Numbered from the stretch's first letter, positions 1 through 8,656 are shown. The stretch is DNA of 10,704 bases from Psilocybe azurescens (GCA_023853785.1 JAJIRX010000566.1:1-10704), one strand, 5' to 3'. Notes: generated by a model from the sequence alone, not told the origin. Numbers and translations: made by a program.

Positions 1-360
1 ACAACAACAGTTCCAGCAGGATAGCAGATGACGATGAGAACAGGAAAGATATCTTAACTTTGTGCATACAATGCCTCGCATTAAAACTACTTATCAAACA
101 TACTAATGAATAACCAGACCCATTCAGGTGTCCATATACTGGAAACCGCTCTAAAATCGAGTAACCAAGTATGTCCATATGTAACATTGCCAAGAAGTGA
201 GAGAAACAACAGCCCCTACTAATAAAATAGATAACCCACTACTACTGGTATACATAATTTCAGTCCAATCTGAATGTCAAAAGGTCCAGAGACACTGCTA
301 GGCGGTTGATTTGGCGGCGCTCGGGCTGGGCCTCTAGTAGCCGCCCTTGCTATTGGGGGA
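1..360. other. 3' flank of the helical/amyloid-motif gene; no independent gene seen
   Basis: No convincing independent gene is visible here. On the minus strand a proline-rich reading frame (about 352 down to a stop at 219-221) reads like protein and includes the residues F-D-I-Q-I-G (I-Q-I-G at 264-275). It could be joined to the upstream gene by an alternative 67-nt intron with compatible phase, donor near 437 and acceptor near 371. The intron-free stop at 361 is the simpler model. The rest is low-information DNA that may hold the 3' UTR. Confidence 0.4.
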
Positions 361-1593
361 TTAACCGAGTGGCCTAAAGGTGGAAGGCATTACTCGATAA
401 GATGTCTGATGACTACAATTTCGTACTATAGCAATGAACTCACTTATCATTGGGGATATTTTAGAGGCAATAAGACTCCTAACTAGCGCTCTGATTTCGT
501 TGTTGCCCTCAGGGTCAGAAGCCTGCGGCACAGAGGCTGGGGCAGCATTGGCATTATGTGTGCTGGTGGTGACGACATTGCCACTGTTGATCACCATAGC
601 ATTGCGACCAGAGGCATTTATTCCACGTGTTACGACTGGTCTGAATGTTCCTGTAGCGGACTGAATATCATGCGTGGCGGACTGAAATACATTGGTGGTG
701 GACTGAGCCTCATCGGAAGCGGATGACTTGACGGCCTGGGGTGGAGGCCCGTAATATATCGATCTCATTTTGATATCCCCACTGCCGTAGACGAATGCAT
801 TATCTCCAGAGGCAAGAATGTTCCCAGCCTCGACTGACACCTGAAAGGCTGTCGAATCAGATGTGGGGGCATTGTCATCAATAGCATCCTTTATGCATTT
901 GACCCCTTGACTAATAGACACAATGACCTGATTCTGTTCAAATATAGAAAACCCGTCAGGAAATTTTTGAATGCGTCATCAAGCACACAGAACTAACCTG
1001 AAATACGGCTTGCGCCTGCATCATCTGCTCCTTCAAGCTTCCAATCAATCGTTTTTCGGTACTGTTGACCAAAGCCCGTTTCCACCAAGACCTGCCACTC
1101 ATTAATTGACAAGTTATCTCGACCTGGTTTAAAGTTCTATAGCAGCATTTCAGCTCGGGCACGACACTGAGCGATTCGTGCTTCGCCATACTTGACTAGG
1201 CCTTCAACGTATGCCATCAGATCCGCAGAAATATCTTCTCCCTGGCAGAGATCTTAGTACAAGAATCGTTGATGGATTTGACAACCATCCGCGCTGTTTG
1301 GATGAGATCCATACGTTCCGAAGAGTTGTTTCTCGTGTCCTTGTTTGCTCACATAAGTTCCTCGACACTTATGCCAATGAAACAATTTTACTCACCTCGG
1401 CGATCTTGATAATGGAGCATAGAACGTTGACCACCTTTGCAAGAGCCGGAACTGGAACGAAACCACAAACAGCTTCCAACGTTGTTAGAGTTATACGTGT
1501 ATTAGCCAGAATATCATCGGTGGGATTATAGTCCGCTAAGTGGTTACGAGTCAAAGGCGCATCAACGAGTGCGGCTTCATTGGCAAGAGACAT
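361..1593 (-). CDS. Helical-bundle (HeLo/MLKL-like) protein with C-terminal amyloid-like repeats
   Basis: Five predicted exons on the minus strand: 1593-1396, 1339-1286, 1241-1192, 1136-998 and 933-361, about 337 aa. The ATG at 1593 is the first in frame. Residues 1-147 look like the alpha-helical N-terminal domain found in mushroom NLR-type and MLKL/HeLo-like proteins. They show the hydrophobic helix with F-V-P-V-P-A-L, a later amphipathic helix G-E-D-I-S-A-D-L-M, then R-S-W-W-K-R and S-L-K-E-Q-M-M-Q-A-Q-A-V-F-Q. Introns 1, 3 and 4 are 56, 55 and 64 nt with matching phases. The 44-nt intron 1285-1242 is less sure: a single missing G in the GGG at 1240-1242 would instead give one continuous frame through it. 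Residues 148-337 form a Ser/Thr/Asn-rich tail with two copies of A-S-G-x-N-A-x-V-x-x-S-G-[DN]-[IV], at about 188-201 and 254-267. The family suggests a membrane-targeting cell-death effector; that function is inferred, not shown. Confidence 0.62.
559..645 (-). repeat. Amyloid-like motif copy 2 (S-G-N-V-V-T-T)
   Basis: This encodes F-R-P-V-V-T-R-G-I-N-A-S-G-R-N-A-M-V-I-N followed by S-G-N-V-V-T-T-S-T. The two copies start about 67 residues apart, separated by a flexible Ser/Thr/Gln-rich linker of about 38 residues. Two similar repeats with a linker is the arrangement of the HET-s prion-forming domain. The V-I-N-S-G-N-V-V-T-T-S-T core also matches the N-terminal motif of the minus-strand GDVG gene at 4477-4533. 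Confidence 0.55.
766..846 (-). repeat. Amyloid-like motif copy 1 in the C-terminal tail
   Basis: This encodes F-Q-V-S-V-E-A-G-N-I-L-A-S-G-D-N-A-F-V-Y followed by G-S-G-D-I-K-M. It aligns with copy 2 at 559-645 over F-x-x-x-V-x-x-G, then A-S-G-x-N-A-x-V-x-x-S-G-[DN]-[IV]. Alternating hydrophobic residues ending in a Gly-Asn/Asp turn resemble the pseudo-repeats of the HET-s prion domain. The motif match is seen; amyloid formation is inferred. Confidence 0.55.
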
Positions 1594-1754
1594 AATCAAG
1601 ATTGATAGAGTATCAGATCAGCTGTAGCTGGTAGAAGGCGTGGTGCGTGTATAATTTGGCACAATACTATTCGATACTTAAATACCCTCGATCGAGTTGG
1701 GTGACCAAGCGCTCAGAAACAGCAACGGATTCACAACAAGACGATTCTTAATGC

Positions 1755-2173
1755 TGTAACTATTCAGTCGAAATACAAGGGATTCTGAGAAACTGTCGAG
1801 AAAATGTACACCCACATCACGGCGGACGTACGTTATTGAGCTGTCGCCGTGTTCGTCCACAGTGACTGTCCCTGGTTACTCGCTCGGCTTAGCCGGCTAC
1901 GCTTTTGTTTGTATACTTTGTGTATATTAATAACCAGGACTATGTCGCCATTACGTGTACATGTCAATGTCTGTAATTGTTCGGTCGGAATACAAGGGAC
2001 TCCGAAGAAGTGTCGAACAAACACACCTGTTCGCCCACACATCAGAAGGCGTACGCCGATGGATTGTCACCGTAGTCGCCCACAGCGACTGTCCCTTGTT
2101 ACTCGCTTGGCTATGCTGTGTTTGCATATTAATAGTCGGGACTATGTTGGCACTGTGTATGCATGTCAAGGTC
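1755..2173. repeat. Tandem duplication, two diverged units of about 210 bp
   Basis: Unit A is 1755-1971 and unit B 1972-2173. They share blocks in the same order, such as 'aatacaaggga', 'cacag(t/c)gactgtccc(t/t)', 'gttactcgct(c/t)ggct', 'aggactatg/gggactatg' and 'catgtcaa'. I judge them roughly 70-80% alike by eye, with small indels. Open frames on both strands here are shadows of the repeat and do not keep one frame across both units; unit A has stops where unit B is open. The repeat lies in the divergent gap between starts at 1593 (minus) and 2223 (plus), so it may hold duplicated promoter elements. The rest of 1594-2222 shows no gene. Confidence 0.75.
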
Positions 2174-2222
2174 ACAGGTGGCTCAGGAAATATGTGTAAA
2201 GACGAGAAAGGAAACGTTTACC

Positions 2223-2973
2223 ATGGCTTTTCGCATTTTGGCCTTGGCTTACAACATTACTTCTATCCCAGCCAACGCATCAGAAATGGAGTCTAGCCTT
2301 CAGGCTAATTTTGGCTTTCTGCGCTTTGGATCTCGCCAGCTGCCGGCAGTCCCTTGTCTTGGGATAATGAATTACCCACAAACAAAGTCGATTTTTCATT
2401 CGGCTTTGATGATCAAACGCTACTGACGAAGCTGTCGTATAACCTGACTTTACCGAAATGGACCAAAGTAAACATAGTGTCCGCCATGTCCATCGACGGG
2501 ACACAGATCATAAGCGAAAGGTCAAACACACATTATGTACTACTATACGACTAGTATTCAATGTTACGATCCAATGGTGCCCTTCCCCGTCAAAGAATCA
2601 CATTCATTGGAAGTCTGCTTCAATCTAGGGGCCCATGATTTTATGATTCTCAGTGCCCTACTGATATCCGGAGCGGAAAATCCCAAAATACAAATAGTTT
2701 CTGATATTTGAGGTACTCTGTATAAGTTACTAATAGAGCTTTTGAGGCTCAAAGTTAGGCTACATACACTATGCATCATCTTTGAATGCTTGCGGGTACT
2801 CATTGACCAGCTGTGTACTGATCCAGATGGTGAATTTTTATTGACGCGATGAAAAGGTTCTCGACAGACTAATCCGCGACAGTCTTGACGTTATTGAGCT
2901 TGCCAGTGACGTAAGCGATGGACTGCGTAGAAATTTAACGGATGAAGGACGCTTCGGCTTTTCCATATCGTAG
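2223..2973 (+). CDS. Unrecognised 178-aa protein, five exons
   Basis: Predicted exons are 2223-2290, 2350-2520, 2555-2652, 2713-2795 and 2857-2973. All phases are compatible, giving 179 codons including a TAG stop. Introns are 59, 34, 60 and 61 nt. The 34-nt intron is unusually short and is the weakest join. Branch-like sites are ggctaat, ttctgat and ttgac. The N-terminal two thirds looks beta-rich, with alternating hydrophobics around D-F-S-F-G-F-D-D and K-V-N-I-V-S-A-M-S-I. The last third is strongly helical, as in L-Y-K-L-L-I-E-L-L-R-L-K and V-L-D-R-L-I-R-D-S-L-D-V-I-E-L. I see no signal peptide and no family I can name. The stop lies 67 bp from that of the convergent GDVG gene. Without splicing the locus has several stops, so a decayed gene is the alternative. 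Confidence 0.5.
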
Positions 2974-3040
2974 AACACGGAGCAAACCTCTATCGCAACT
3001 GTCCGGAGTACTCCTCCCACTTCCTCGTATGAAGCCTGAT

Positions 3041-4733
3041 TTACGTGAATTTTGGAACCCTCTTGAGGGATCCACTCGTACCAATCCGGCTCCCCTTGTA
3101 CTCTAAAACGGCTTGAGAAATATCCGGTTCATGCTTGCTGCATCTTAAAGCAGCGGCAGCCCACAAGGTCGTTCGGTAGCAGCCAACCACTAGCTTCAGA
3201 GAACCGTTGACAGGAGTGCGCCGTTTATAGGAGGAATGAAATTCCAGATGATACCAGGAAGCTATCTGATCGTCGAAGTGACGTTCGATATAGGTCATCA
3301 GATCTTCTGGTACCACATCTTTCGAGCATCCGTCTGGTACAACGAGGATCGCTCCACCGAGACTTAAAGGTCTCGTAACCGACTTGAATAGATACCTAAA
3401 AACTCTGAAATCAATAGAAATGAGCACCGACATCAACATTCCCGAAGAGACGAGAAACAATAACCTAGTTGTGGCGCTCCCCTCTGGCATACTGATTTTG
3501 GAAGCTTCGAAATTTTGGCTTATATATGTTTTGTTAGACACTCGCAGTTTCTGTTTACTAGGTTTTTGCCAGCCTGCCAGCTCAAAGGGTTTGAAGGTCG
3601 GCGGTGGGCGGTAGTTCATCTTGATATTGTCTTCCTTTGACATGAATATGTTGAACATGACATTGAAGCTACCATCAGAGGCAAACATGCCCACGTCTCC
3701 CAGTGAGCAGTGCTTTTCTTGTCGCTCTCGATCGAGGGCCAGGTCGGGATAGGGATCCCATAGGCGGATTACATCTATGGCTCCGAGTCCTAACGTAGTC
3801 TTCATAGGTGCACGCATATACGCCTCTATATTCTTGTCAGTACTATCTGGAAGCTGTAGTTTCTGTGAATTTATCTATCAGTACGTGTTGTATACATCAT
3901 AATTGATGGTGATAACCTCAGCCTCCATCTTCTCAAGACGAACCCGCGGCTTGCGCGTTGCTTGTGCTTGTGCTTGTGACTCAAGGCCTACAATTTTATG
4001 AAGTAAGATGTCGGGGTAGTTGAGAACAGACTAAATACCTGGACGACCCTGATTGCGTTCTCCAGGATTCCCATGAGGCCGGGCTGTTCTTCCAGCTCTC
4101 AAAGTCGAGGCAGATCCAGTAGCCCTATTCAAGGAAGCGTCATTGCATAGCACTCGCTCTGACTGGATTACAAAGTCTTTAGAAAATGAGTGAGAAAGCA
4201 TAGATGTAGCTGTCACGAACGGAATTCCATCTGGAGGGTGCTGATATGTCATTATGTCTACTGCTGCTCTCAACAGGGCCTATGCCTATTGGTATATGGA
4301 AATCAGAACCAAGGTCCACAAAGACGCAAAATACACACTTTTGCTGTGCTTAGGACCTTGGGTTCTATCGCCTTCGTGATATTTCAGTGTATTGTCACTT
4401 GTAATGATAGCGATAAAACCAAACCATTGTATTGATTGACGATTAACGTGGCGATGTTGGTTGTATTACCGCTGCTGTTATCGGTTGTGTTGGTAGTCGT
4501 CGTGACGTTGCCACTTTCCGAGATGATTGTCGAACTGGACTCTGTCAACACAACGCCAAGATAAAGAAAAAGTCAGAAGCGTTAACCTGGGAGTGGAATG
4601 GTAGCTGCGTGTGGATACCAGGTTCATCACGAGATACACCTGCAGCTTCTTCCTCCTCTGTTAACGAGTGCAGGATAGTGGAAGCAAAGCTACTCCTCCC
4701 GGACGAGCTATTGAGAGATGGGGCTTCGTTCAT
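3041..4733 (-). CDS. GDVG-family protein with N-terminal amyloid-like motif, short C-terminus
   Basis: Predicted exons on the minus strand: 4733-4587, 4539-4425, then about 4260-4039, 3987-3896, 3823-3465 and 3404-3041. Introns of 47, 51, 72 and 60 nt have matching phases. The 164-nt gap 4424-4261 is unusually long and may hide a small exon. The ATG at 4733 has the favourable context AAAATGA. Residues 50-87 are Ser/Thr/Asn-rich and contain S-T-I-I-S-E-S-G-N-V-T-T-T-T-N. The core shows the blocks of an agaricomycete hypothetical family: R-L-W-D-P, S-L-G-D-V-G-x-F-x-S-D-G-S-F (about 3700), G-A-I-L-V-V-P-D-G (about 3340), A-S-W-Y, and N-G-S-L-K-L-V-V-G-C-Y (about 3190). Compared with the paralogue at 5833-7718 it lacks the V-F-V-R, F-H-P-L-E-V-I and D-V-A-F-A-E-D blocks. 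It may therefore be truncated or internally deleted. Molecular function is unknown; a receptor role is inferred from the motif only. Confidence 0.6.
4305..4366. repeat. Inverted repeat (hairpin) inside a long intron
   Basis: AGAACCAAGGTCC at 4305-4317 pairs with GGACCTTGGGTTCT at 4353-4366: 13 base pairs with one bulged G and a loop of about 35 nt. It lies in the 164-nt interval between predicted exons of the minus-strand GDVG gene. A stem here could shorten the effective intron length or be a remnant of an inserted element. Confidence 0.6.
4477..4533 (-). other. N-terminal S-G-N-V-T-T motif matching the neighbour's C-terminal repeats
   Basis: Exon 2 of the minus-strand GDVG gene encodes S-T-I-I-S-E-S-G-N-V-T-T-T-T-N-T-T-D-N. 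Against copy 2 of the helical protein (V-I-N-S-G-N-V-V-T-T-S-T), the core S-G-N-V-x-T-T is identical, with hydrophobic residues just before it in both. The stretch is low in complexity, so chance similarity between Ser/Thr/Asn-rich tails is the main alternative. Confidence 0.45.
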
Positions 4734-5832
4734 TTTAACTTGTCAAATACGATGGCTGCGTGCGATGGCGAGATATGTAGTTGTCGAGTAGTGGCTGAGA
4801 TGGAATCAACGATAAGATGAGGCTTGAGGCCTGAGGCCTGAGGTCTGGGGAGCGGTTTAGAAGTGTGTGGAAAACGATCGCAATTAATGTAAGTAAACAG
4901 AAGCACAGTTCTGATGGGACATGCCGATGTTCAGTGCCAATATGTATCCACGAATCTGAACGGGTTCAAAAGCAAGAGCCAAAATAAGTAATCTTCGCAT
5001 ACAAATTGGTCGCAAATTAATTAGTACCGTTGTTCGCATCCAGAAAACAAAGCGGAAGCGTTTGACAGCTTGACAGCGGCTATTTATGTACATACTACGT
5101 GGGTACTTCGCCTACACACCTGCGACACAATAATATACAACCAGCCCTCCTCGCTTAGTACCTTTTGATCCCACCAGTCACGGTGTAAACAAAAGTGTAT
5201 TTACACTTATAACCCATAGTTTTTTTTCGATTCACGGACTTGGTTCGCAGGAAATGCAATCCGTAACCCATAAGCCTGTGATACCCAAAGAATGTTTCGC
5301 TATGCCAGTGTCTGGCATGCTCTATGATGAGCTTTGCTTCCAAAGTTCTCACGGGGTGACCATCAAAAAGCCAGCATTTTGGCATCGGGCAGTAGAGAGG
5401 GTGCTCCCCAATCCATACTTTTGGGGGTCGGTGAACTACAACTTTTGACTTTTTCAGCTCATTTCGCGATGATTTTTCCTGATATGTCAGTATTTTAGAG
5501 CATTGATGCTATTGAAATAGCTCCTAGCTACGGCGCACTACTGTACTAAGTACATAGGATAGGAACAAAAAGTGATCTCTCAATGCATTACATGACACGC
5601 ATCGATCAGGAAGCTTGCGGTCACACCGGCTGTCCAACATTTGAGCTGTTCCTTGCTGTTGCTAATGGGCTTCCAACGGGCATCACAAGGGTATCACATA
5701 AATCAAACAAGACGGCTATTGCCAGTTTATTTCCAAATGGAACCAATTATGTAGCTGTCCTTTTGACCAACTCAACCAGATTCAACCAGAACATATACAG
5801 CTTCGTCCTGCACTTTGACTGGAGCCACGACG
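4734..5832. other. Divergent intergenic region between the two GDVG genes
   Basis: About 1.1 kb separates the starts at 4733 (minus) and 5833 (plus), so it should hold both promoters. It contains four tandem heptamers near 4818-4845. An open frame at 5583-5918 (plus, 111 codons) overlaps the first exon of the downstream gene in another frame. It cannot be spliced on into it, because the joined frame stops after three codons, so I treat it as a likely chance frame in the leader. Open frames on both strands at 5155-5448 match nothing I know. No RNA gene is visible. Confidence 0.5.
4818..4845. repeat. Four tandem heptamers, TGAGGCC type
   Basis: TGAGGCT, TGAGGCC, TGAGGCC and TGAGGTC lie head to tail, about 85 bp upstream of the minus-strand GDVG start at 4733. 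The position fits a proximal promoter element, but a simple-sequence repeat without function is equally possible. Confidence 0.7.
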
Positions 5833-7718
5833 ATGGACAACCAGGGCGACGACATGGTAACAGAATGCCATTCTTGTTCCTCTATTCATATTTGAACTTT
5901 TGTTCAGGCCGTGGATGATCGTGATCCTGAGGGACCATATCCTGGGGATAACAGAACTTCAGAAGATACTCATTCACAACGAGGTATGCCGGTACTGCAT
6001 AAAGCGTGAAGCGCTCTCATTTTCCGCCAGATTCGATTGCGCGTCCATATCAAGCCATTTTAAACGATACCAGCTTTGCACGATGCCATGCAATCTCTTG
6101 CCCATCAAGCGGAACGGAAACCTATACTCGCTCTCTTTTAATGTTGGGAAATGGCCTTCCGATCTGGGACGTAGTTGGAACTGTGGATCGGCCGCAGCAC
6201 CATTTCAAGTCGGGGGTTATGATAGGTGACGTTGGATATCTCAGCGTTGACGGTGATTTCTTCTGTTACTTCAATATTTTTCTGCCCGCAAGCAACGAGT
6301 TACAGTCCCGCTTTCCTCCCAACATGGAGCCTCTCCTCCCTCCGCCGCAGCCGGATGAAATTAAGACAGATGCGAACCATTTCCCTCCCGGCACCACACT
6401 TGTCAGTACGGGAGTGGAAGTGACCCAAGTCTCCGCGTCGCCTTTGTGACTATGTTCCACTTTGTACTGCTTCTACTTTACTAAAGCACCTTGCACAACT
6501 CAGAGATCTTAAGTTCACGGTCAAAGCACGTGAATGTGGAATACTCGTTCTGCCAGACGGTGCGTCTCGTGAAGATCTTGTGTCGACAACTCGGATTCGC
6601 GACTACGTCCAAAAACACGCATTGGAGTGGTATCTATTCTTTAATGGCGGAAGAGGCAACGTTGCATTTCCGAATGGATCACTTTGCATTGTTACCGGCT
6701 GCGACAGAGCTACGACATGGGCGACATGTACCTCGGATCCACGATCTCTCACTCAGGCGGGTATTATCACTAATCGCTACAAGGACGGAAAATTCCACAA
6801 CGACAGCGATATGCAAAGTCTCTGGTCTCAAGCAGACGATGGCACCGAGAAGTGTGCAGTGTTTGTACGTGCTATGAGGGTGGCTGTGAATATCAGTGAT
6901 TGGACACAACATGTCCTACAGTATGAACCCCCACGCCGCATTCCCTTCTACAATATGCTCTCTGTTCCTGTTGTTGGGGTTCGAGCGCGCTTTCGGACAT
7001 TCAAGGAAGTGCGATTCCGACAAACAGACAAACATGTAGCTCGAGGAAAACTGGTGTGTCACCTTCAATCTCCATGTATAGTCCTATCTCCACGAGGCTG
7101 AGTAGACACCCTAGTGTATATTTCATCCACTGGAAGTCATTCTCCACATTCTTCTTAACGAGGTAGGCTGCACTTATATATTAAATCTTGGATTTTCCTT
7201 ACTAACTTTCGACAGACTCCAACAGCTGACGTGGCGTTTGCTGAAGATTCCATGTGGTGTCATCTCGCTAACAAGGTACGTCCCAGATGCTTAATGTGTC
7301 TTTCACCCGTAAGCTGATCATGCTGTTCAGAGCGATGGAAGAATTGCCCAAACTTTCGAATTGCTGATCAGGATACTAGAGACTCACGAGATTTTGAGCG
7401 AAGAAGGCAAGATCTTCCTGGTTTTTCAAATGCGTTGATGACTTTCTTATCTCATGCCATTAGGAATGGTAACTTTGGTTCCTGTGGGCTCCCATGAACC
7501 ACCCCAGGTAATATGCCCTCACGTCGCATTGTGCATCTCTTGCTTAGTCCATTTCCTTCTAGAGTGCGGCTTCCTCTTTGAGCAAATTCTTTCTCCATAT
7601 ACCTTCACTTGTCCTACAAGAATATAAGGCCAGGCGTCGGCATCGGGAGGCTGTCCACAAGGTCGCGAAGGTGTTTCCAGGGCCCGGAATGCCTGCAGAG
7701 TCTTTGAGATCTGGGTGA
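5833..7718 (+). CDS. GDVG-family protein, complete 9-exon paralogue of 482 aa
   Basis: Exons are 5833-5856, 5908-5983, 6031-6445, 6504-7053, 7115-7162, 7216-7275, 7331-7406, 7464-7507 and 7563-7718, total 1449 nt with all phases consistent. Introns are 47-61 nt; seven are GT-AG and one (7407-7463) is GC-AG. Family blocks: L-G-N-G-L-P-I-W (72-79), I-G-D-V-G-Y-L-S-V-D-G-D-F (98-110), G-I-L-V-L-P-D-G-A-S-R (184-194), L-E-W-Y (212-215), N-G-S-L-C-I-V-T-G-C-D-R (229-240), C-A-V-F-V-R (289-294), F-H-P-L-E-V-I (358-364), D-V-A-F-A-E-D-S-M-W (376-385), and a basic C-terminus Y-K-A-R-R-R-H-R-E. No signal peptide or membrane segment is visible. I recognise the pattern from agaricomycete hypothetical proteins of unknown function. 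It lacks the S-G-N-V motif of its neighbour. If intron 7407-7463 is retained, the frame stops at 7438 (426 aa). Splice sites around 6446-6503 and 7054-7114 are the least certain, and an upstream exon is possible. Confidence 0.72.
7407..7463 (+). other. Predicted GC-AG intron
   Basis: The donor reads GAAG|GCAAGA and the acceptor CCATTAG, 57 nt. No GT donor nearby gives a compatible phase. Splicing joins S-E-E to G-M-V-T-L-V-P and keeps the frame to a stop at 7718. Retention would end translation at 7438. Confidence 0.5.
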
Positions 7719-8230
7719 ATGACGTCTTTTACATACTATCATATCCGAGGTTCTTCAGAAATACTGTTCAGTGTCTCTTTACTTTTATTTGCAGTAATAC
7801 TCTGTCCAGAGCATTAATGGCCTGTTTTCGTATTCTGGGTTTTATCTAGTTCAAGTTACATCTGATATACATATTGTCGTGTATCTAAATGCATCTTGTA
7901 TATAAATCCCTTCTGCAGGGCACTGGGCACTCCTGGGTCTATCGAATAATAGTAAGTAGACTCCAATTCTATGAATACTGGTCCTGGGGTATTAGTACAT
8001 GTGTAAGTGTCTCCAAGTCTTCTCTGCAGTAACCACTGAACAGCACACTTTGGGACTAAGTACCATTGTTCATGGATACGAGCTCCCGGAATTGGCTAGT
8101 GTTTTTAATGTCTGGCTTCCCATCTTAGACTTCTAGCACCTAGCTCCCTCTGGTGACTGTTCTCTGGAAGAAGCATCAGGCTATCATGAGATCCAGAAGT
8201 GCCCATACCAAAGTACCCCACAAGGTCAAC
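7719..8230. other. Non-coding stretch downstream of the GDVG gene
   Basis: About 510 bases with no open frame I trust on either strand. It probably includes the 3' UTR of the upstream gene, with AT-rich runs near 7850-7910. I see no clear terminator, RNA gene or recognisable element. Confidence 0.5.
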
Positions 8231-8444
8231 TGTCATGTTAGGATCACGTGACCATGACCCTTAGTCACTTCGGTGCAGAATTTATGGGAACTTTGTAGAT
8301 CAACTACAAGTCAACCTTCAATGTACAAATTTAGAGGTTCTTTGTATTTGAAGTACAAAGAGACTTTGTAGATCATCATGTATTTGATATAATTAACATG
8401 GTAAAAGGAAACTTTGTGTTTAAAATATAAATTGATCCTATATA
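8231..8444. repeat. Left part of an AT-rich repeat, possibly an LTR, split by the Tc1 insertion
   Basis: From TGTCATGTTAGGATCACGTG at 8231, which contains the palindrome CACGTG, the DNA turns AT-rich. It holds spaced variants of a motif close to GGAACTTTGTATTTGAAATA (near 8288, 8337, 8361 and 8407). The same motif recurs to the right of the transposon (near 10071 and 10141), and 'actacaagtca' occurs on both sides (near 8303 and 10050). So the flanks appear to belong to one older repeat. The LTR idea rests only on the TG start and general look. Confidence 0.4.
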
Positions 8445-8446
8445 TA

Positions 8447-8656
8447 CAGTAGCTCAAAAAACTGTCCCAATGTTTGGCACTTTCTCACTAATTGTTTAAT
8501 AACTTGGGAAATAAATTTTGTAAAAGTCTGAAAATATTATATGTTATAGTTTAACATGTAACTAACATATTTCTCACCAAGGTCACATGATTTTAACAAA
8601 CACTGATTAAGTAATGGAATTTACAAAATAATAGAGCATTGGGACAGTTTTTTGAC
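8447..8656 (+). repeat. Left terminal inverted repeat of the Tc1-like element
   Basis: Begins CAGTAGCTCAAAAAACTGTC and ends with the inverted form of the same core, CATTGGGACAGTTTTTTGAC. The arm is thus itself bounded by inverted sites. Differences from the right arm include T for C, A for G, a GGG block against AAA, and one base in a homopolymer. Confidence 0.92.

Noticed and set aside
1833..2296. Overlapping open frames on both strands across the tandem repeat
   Set aside because: They occur in several frames at once because the DNA is duplicated, and no frame is open across both units.
2564..3020. Minus-strand open frames (2564-2803 and 2838-3020) as C-terminal exons of the GDVG gene
   Set aside because: They lack the expected family blocks, while the plus strand here gives a spliced frame with consistent phases and clear helical periodicity.
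5155..5448. Gene on either strand at 5155-5448
   Set aside because: Both strands are open for only 64-76 codons, with no splice partners or known motifs; too weak to call.
5583..5918. 111-codon plus-strand frame as the true N-terminus of the downstream GDVG gene
   Set aside because: Spliced at the 5857-5907 intron it stops after three codons; the ATG at 5833 in another frame gives a continuous gene.
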